Assembly: GCF_019669965.1 (NCBI RefSeq)
Contig: NZ_AP019781.1
Coordinates: forward strand, 1,178,001 to 1,242,000
DNA: 64,000 bases
From: Methanoculleus chikugoensis
GTDB taxonomy: Archaea > Halobacteriota > Methanomicrobia > Methanomicrobiales > Methanoculleaceae
Direction of reading: 5' to 3'
This document shows positions 61,161-64,000 of the stretch, piece after piece (positions within the stretch are counted from its first letter, which is position 1; each line of letters opens with the position of its first letter). The position numbers and the translations under genes were made by a program. Below the pieces are notes generated by a model, which saw only the letters and a program-made list of their open reading frames with translations, was not told where the DNA came from and did no database searches.

Positions 61161-62288
61161 ATGGGGCGGTTTCAGGTGGTCGGCGAGGACGCCATCAAGA
61201 ACGGTGAGTGCACGGACATCTACTTCCGGCGGGTCGTGGAGGTGATGGAGCGGGACGGCATCAACCCGCACGTCGCGATGGAGGTGACGGCGGCGGCGCT
61301 CCCGGACCCGTGGGGTGTCTTCTGCGGGCTTGACGACGTCATCAACCTGCTCGAAGACCTCCCGGTGGACGTGGACGCAATGCCGGAGGGTTCGGTCTTC
61401 TCCAGAAACGAGCCGGTGCTCCGGATATCCGGGCGCTACCGGGACTTCGCGGTCTACGAGACCGCCATCCTCGGGTTCCTCTGCCACGCCTCGGGGGTGG
61501 CGTCGGCGGCGGCGCATATCCGGCTCGCCGCGGGCGGCCGGCCGGTCTTCTCCTTCGGGTCGCGCCGCCAGCACCCGGCGATCGCGGCGATGATCGAGCG
61601 GGCGGCCTGGATCGGCGGGGCGGACGCTGCGAGCAACACCTGTGCGCCGGACGGGATCCCGCTCGCGGGGACGATGCCGCACGCGTTCATCATGTGCTAC
61701 CCGGAGCAGGAGGACGCCTGGCTCGCGTTTGCGCAGGGCGCGGGCCCGGAGGTGCCGCGGATCATGCTCGCCGACACCTTCTCCGACGAGGCGGACGAGG
61801 CGGTCCGGGCGGCGGCATGCGGGGCGACGGCCGTGCGGCTGGACACGCCGCGGTCGCGCCGGGGCGACATGCGGGCGATCATCGAGGAGGTGCGCTGGGA
61901 GCTCGACGTCAACGGTTACCCGGACGTGAAGATCTTCCTCTCGGGCGGGCTTACGCGCGCGGAGGTCGCCGCCTACCGCGACGTCGCCGACGCCTTCGGC
62001 GTCGGGGGCGCGATCGCGAACGCCCCGGTGATCGACTTCGCGATGGACATCGTGGAGATGAAGGGCCGGCCCTACGCGAAGCGCGGGAAGCGGAGCAGTA
62101 CAAAGCAGGTCTACGACCTCCCCGGCGGTCGGCGCCTCGTGCTCCCCGCCCGCACCCCGGCGCCGAAGGGCGCGGTGCCGCTCCTCGCGCCCTGCATCAA
62201 GAACGGCGTCGCCCTCGTGCGCCCGAAGATGGAGGATGCGCGGGAACGGGTGCTCTCGCGGCTTTCAACCCTTGCCGGGGAGGATTAG
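61161..62288 (+). CDS. Nicotinate phosphoribosyltransferase-like enzyme
   Basis: The protein has 375 residues. It shows the NAPRT fold: YETAILGFLCHASGVASAAA, then FSFGSRRQHPAIAAMIERAA with the phosphate-contacting SRR, DTFSDEADEAVRAAA and IFLSGGLTRAEVAAYRDVAD. The enzyme makes nicotinate mononucleotide (NAD salvage) from nicotinate and PRPP. The N-terminus starts MGRFQVVGEDAIKNGECTDI, short as in archaeal NAPRTs, and the C-terminus is a Cys/Lys-rich zinc-like knuckle region. The ATG at 61161 was chosen over a long open upstream frame that overlaps the divergent phosphorylase gene. Confidence 0.9.
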   Translation: MGRFQVVGEDAIKNGECTDIYFRRVVEVMERDGINPHVAMEVTAAALPDPWGVFCGLDDVINLLEDLPVDVDAMPEGSVFSRNEPVLRISGRYRDFAVYETAILGFLCHASGVASAAAHIRLAAGGRPVFSFGSRRQHPAIAAMIERAAWIGGADAASNTCAPDGIPLAGTMPHAFIMCYPEQEDAWLAFAQGAGPEVPRIMLADTFSDEADEAVRAAACGATAVRLDTPRSRRGDMRAIIEEVRWELDVNGYPDVKIFLSGGLTRAEVAAYRDVADAFGVGGAIANAPVIDFAMDIVEMKGRPYAKRGKRSSTKQVYDLPGGRRLVLPARTPAPKGAVPLLAPCIKNGVALVRPKMEDARERVLSRLSTLAGED

Positions 62289-62345
62289 GGGGCGGCCCGC
62301 CCCAATCCTTATTATGTGATCGCGATCAACATTGTAGGGTAACAG

Positions 62346-62417
62346 GGGCCGATAGATCAGGGGTAGATCGCTTCCTTGGCATGGAAGAGGCCGCGGGTTC
62401 AATTCCCGCTCGGTCCA
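62346..62417 (+). tRNA. tRNA-Ala (GGC)
   Basis: The 72-nt gene folds completely: acceptor GGGCCGA with TCGGTCC, D arm GATC/GATC, anticodon stem CTTCC/GGAAG with loop TT-GGC-AT, and T arm GCGGG-TTCAATT-CCCGC. The G3:U70 pair is the alanine identity element. No CCA is encoded. A CTTATTATG box lies about 30 bases upstream, and a T-run follows within 10 bases. The 3' end marks the start of an AT-rich, foreign-looking stretch. Confidence 0.95.
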
Positions 62418-62877
62418 TGTTGTTTTTTTGGGATGTTGTTTTCGCGGAGTGAGTTCTATAGATTGCGTCTTTTGTTGATGTGCAGGGATTTCTGCTGGCC
62501 GGCGTTGATGCGGTTTTTTTAGGTAGGCGTGGATTTCCGGAGAAGAGTGGTGTGCAGGCGTCGCCGGATACGTTTTTCGTGAGGTTCGTTTGGTATTTTC
62601 TCTCTCTGATTATTCCCTTTCAAGCGTACGTAAACTTGCATTTTTGTACGTACACTCCAGCGATCACGCGTGGGCGGCAGGAGGCCTTAGGGAGGTAGTA
62701 ACATTCATGAGAGGTAAGGGTGTGTCATGATACACTCTGTCTGGTTTTCTGGGAATTCTCTATAACACCAGGTTTTGGCTTCATATTACAGCGGAAATGG
62801 TTCTCTGATGGCCTTTACCCCTTAAAAGTAAAAACAAAACCTTAATGGGAAGTGCTTATTACAATACTCCTTGCCGT
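62418..62877. other. AT-rich stretch after tRNA-Ala
   Basis: About 460 bases with much lower G+C than the genome. A T-run terminator for tRNA-Ala (TTGTTTTTTTGG) begins it. A 72-codon open frame at 62480-62698 lacks a good start and family sequence and is not called. No integrase, repeat of the tRNA end or promoter array is visible inside this window. Confidence 0.5.
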
Positions 62878-64000
62878 ATGCCAGAAGAAGTTAAAATCAC
62901 CACAGACGGTATCATTACTGCCTTGAGCAAATTAAATTTTACTGATAAGAATTTCCCCAAAGCAGTGGCCGAATATATTTGGAATGGCTTTGATGCTCGT
63001 GCGTCCATAGTTGAGATCGACTATGAATTTAGCGCAGGGGGGTTACGAAGGCTTGTTGTCAGGGACAATGGTCATGGAATTCCCCAGGATCAACTCAATC
63101 TTAAATTTCAACCCATTTTTGAATCGGATAAGCTCAAAGACGACAGCAATAACCGAAACACATCACAGTACCATGGGAAAAATGGATTGGGTAGGTTGAC
63201 GTTTGCTACTTTCGCACAAAGAGCTCGATGGGAAACGGTGTACCAGCAAGGGGAGAAGACATACTCATATTCTATTGAAATATTAGGTAGCAGGCTTGAA
63301 TTATTCTCGGGATTGGATGAAATGCCCGAAGAATCCAATAAACAATCAGGCACAATGGTGACATTTTCTGACTTTAAAGAATACAATCACAATAAATATG
63401 GGAAAAACGTAGGGGAAACTGAATTATTAGATTATTTGAAGCGGGAATTTTGCTGGTTCTTGGAGCTGAATAAGTATAAGGGCTATAAACTAATTGTTAA
63501 TGGCGAAGAGTTAGATTATAGTCCACTTATAGAAGATGAAGAAAACTTTACATTAACAGGGAAACGACAAGGAGAAAAGTTTTCCATACGTTATGTTAGA
63601 TGGAAAATACCCCTAAATCAAGAATATTCAAGGTATTACTATTTAGATCATAATTACACCGAACTCCATAAAGAGTACACGACACTGAATAAGAAGGGAG
63701 ATAAGTTTTATCACAGCGTTTTCATCGCAAGTAAATACTTCAGTGACTTTAAATTCGACTCCACGGAAGATCAAGAGAATATCACTGGATTTGGGCGCTC
63801 GGATGAGACGTTCAAGCAATTAACTGATCAACTACATGGATACTTACGAAGAAAAAGGAAGCCATTTTTACGAAAACACGCCAAGCAAGTCATCGCAGAA
63901 TTTGAGAGAGAAGGTATCATCGTAAAAAAAGATGCAGATTCCTTTCAGTTAATCCAGATAGAAGATCTGGAAGAAGTTATCCGAGAAATATATACTACCC
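62878..64000 (+). CDS. GHKL (Hsp90-like) ATPase, 3' end beyond the window
   Basis: At least 374 codons are open from the ATG at 62878 to the window edge. The ATP-binding Bergerat fold is clear: N-box AVAEYIWNGFDARASIVEID, G1 motif LVVRDNGHGIP and G2 motif QYHGKNGLGRLTFATFAQRA. The rest (YSIEILGSRLELFSGLDEM, RREKRKPFLRKH-like basic part) is unfamiliar. Proteins with this head and a helical C-terminus occur in MORC-, MutL- and Hsp90-like groups and in several defence operons. The strong AT-richness and the position just after a tRNA gene point to acquired DNA. No partner genes are visible. Confidence 0.85.
   Translation, partial: MPEEVKITTDGIITALSKLNFTDKNFPKAVAEYIWNGFDARASIVEIDYEFSAGGLRRLVVRDNGHGIPQDQLNLKFQPIFESDKLKDDSNNRNTSQYHGKNGLGRLTFATFAQRARWETVYQQGEKTYSYSIEILGSRLELFSGLDEMPEESNKQSGTMVTFSDFKEYNHNKYGKNVGETELLDYLKREFCWFLELNKYKGYKLIVNGEELDYSPLIEDEENFTLTGKRQGEKFSIRYVRWKIPLNQEYSRYYYLDHNYTELHKEYTTLNKKGDKFYHSVFIASKYFSDFKFDSTEDQENITGFGRSDETFKQLTDQLHGYLRRKRKPFLRKHAKQVIAEFEREGIIVKKDADSFQLIQIEDLEEVIREIYTT

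Noticed and set aside
62480-62698. 72-codon open frame after tRNA-Ala
   Set aside because: There is no family sequence, the TTG/GTG start is weak, and the composition is that of random AT-rich DNA.

Overview
The window reads as the chromosome of a GC-rich methanogenic archaeon of the Methanomicrobiales, most likely Methanoculleus or a close relative. The evidence is archaeal: TATA-box promoters 25-30 bases ahead of leaderless or short-leader genes, a tRNA-Trp whose intron is a C/D-box guide RNA, a Fae-Hps fusion, a methanopterin-type GHMP enzyme, archaeal TrmG10, a methylthioadenosine phosphorylase/deaminase pair, tandem DUF4013 genes and a DUF2148 protein. The species is inferred from gene content, not from a database search.

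Layout. 1-2.8 kb: end of a META-domain lipoprotein, gpmA, and a nucleotidyltransferase/HEPN toxin-antitoxin-like pair whose HEPN gene is frameshifted. 3.4-14.5 kb: a carbon-storage and gluconeogenesis neighbourhood (bacterial-type GAPDH, a D-2-hydroxyacid dehydrogenase, PEP synthase, a P-type H+-ATPase, a YHS-alpha-glucan phosphorylase fusion, MalQ). 14.5-18.5 kb: small conserved genes, a polyprenol-kinase-like membrane protein and TrmG10, separated by dispersed repeats. 19-21.4 kb: an inserted-looking segment with an AT-richer methyltransferase and a Fic gene, flanked by a decayed copy of the dnaJ 3' end and the real dnaJ. 21.4-24.9 kb: dnaJ, dnaK, grpE. 25-31 kb: purH, a GNAT gene and four DUF4013 membrane proteins plus the tail of a fifth. 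31.7-35.4 kb: leuA/cimA-ilvB-ilvN. 35.4-41.8 kb: a 35-residue symporter accessory protein and its symporter, two EFR1-type flavodoxin/ferredoxin proteins, a NapH-like ferredoxin and a two-domain iron-sulfur flavoprotein. 41.9-45.5 kb: a glycan locus (UGM-like flavoprotein, GT4, GT2) and a thioesterase. 45.9-48.1 kb: msrA, DUF2148, GHMP enzyme. 48.5-49.8 kb: an IS256-family element. 49.8-62.3 kb: a lipoprotein phosphoesterase, two PH-domain membrane proteins, Fae-Hps, a broken DUF421 gene, tRNA-Trp, acyl-CoA synthetase, GNAT, deaminase/phosphorylase pair and a nicotinate phosphoribosyltransferase-like gene. 62.3-64 kb: tRNA-Ala, then an AT-rich tract with a GHKL-type ATPase running off the edge, which looks like the start of an island.

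How it works together. The glycolytic and glycogen genes would allow polyglucan breakdown (phosphorylase, MalQ) and the lower Embden-Meyerhof steps (GAPDH, PGM, PPS). Several of these enzymes are bacterial in type. The leu/ilv genes form one overlapping operon for branched-chain amino acids. The redox genes at 37-42 kb are consistent with low-potential electron handling.

The most unusual layer is non-coding. Two dispersed repeat families occupy many intergenic gaps. Family A (about 170-340 bp) has terminal inverted repeats built on GGATATCGCCA. Family B is a short GTGCGAC...TCCGGAGC...GAG module, one copy of which has inserted as 40 bp, with a 6-base direct repeat, into the DUF421 gene. Other notable signals are a TGTAACA operator-like array, a 148-bp tandem repeat and the dnaJ-flanked insertion.
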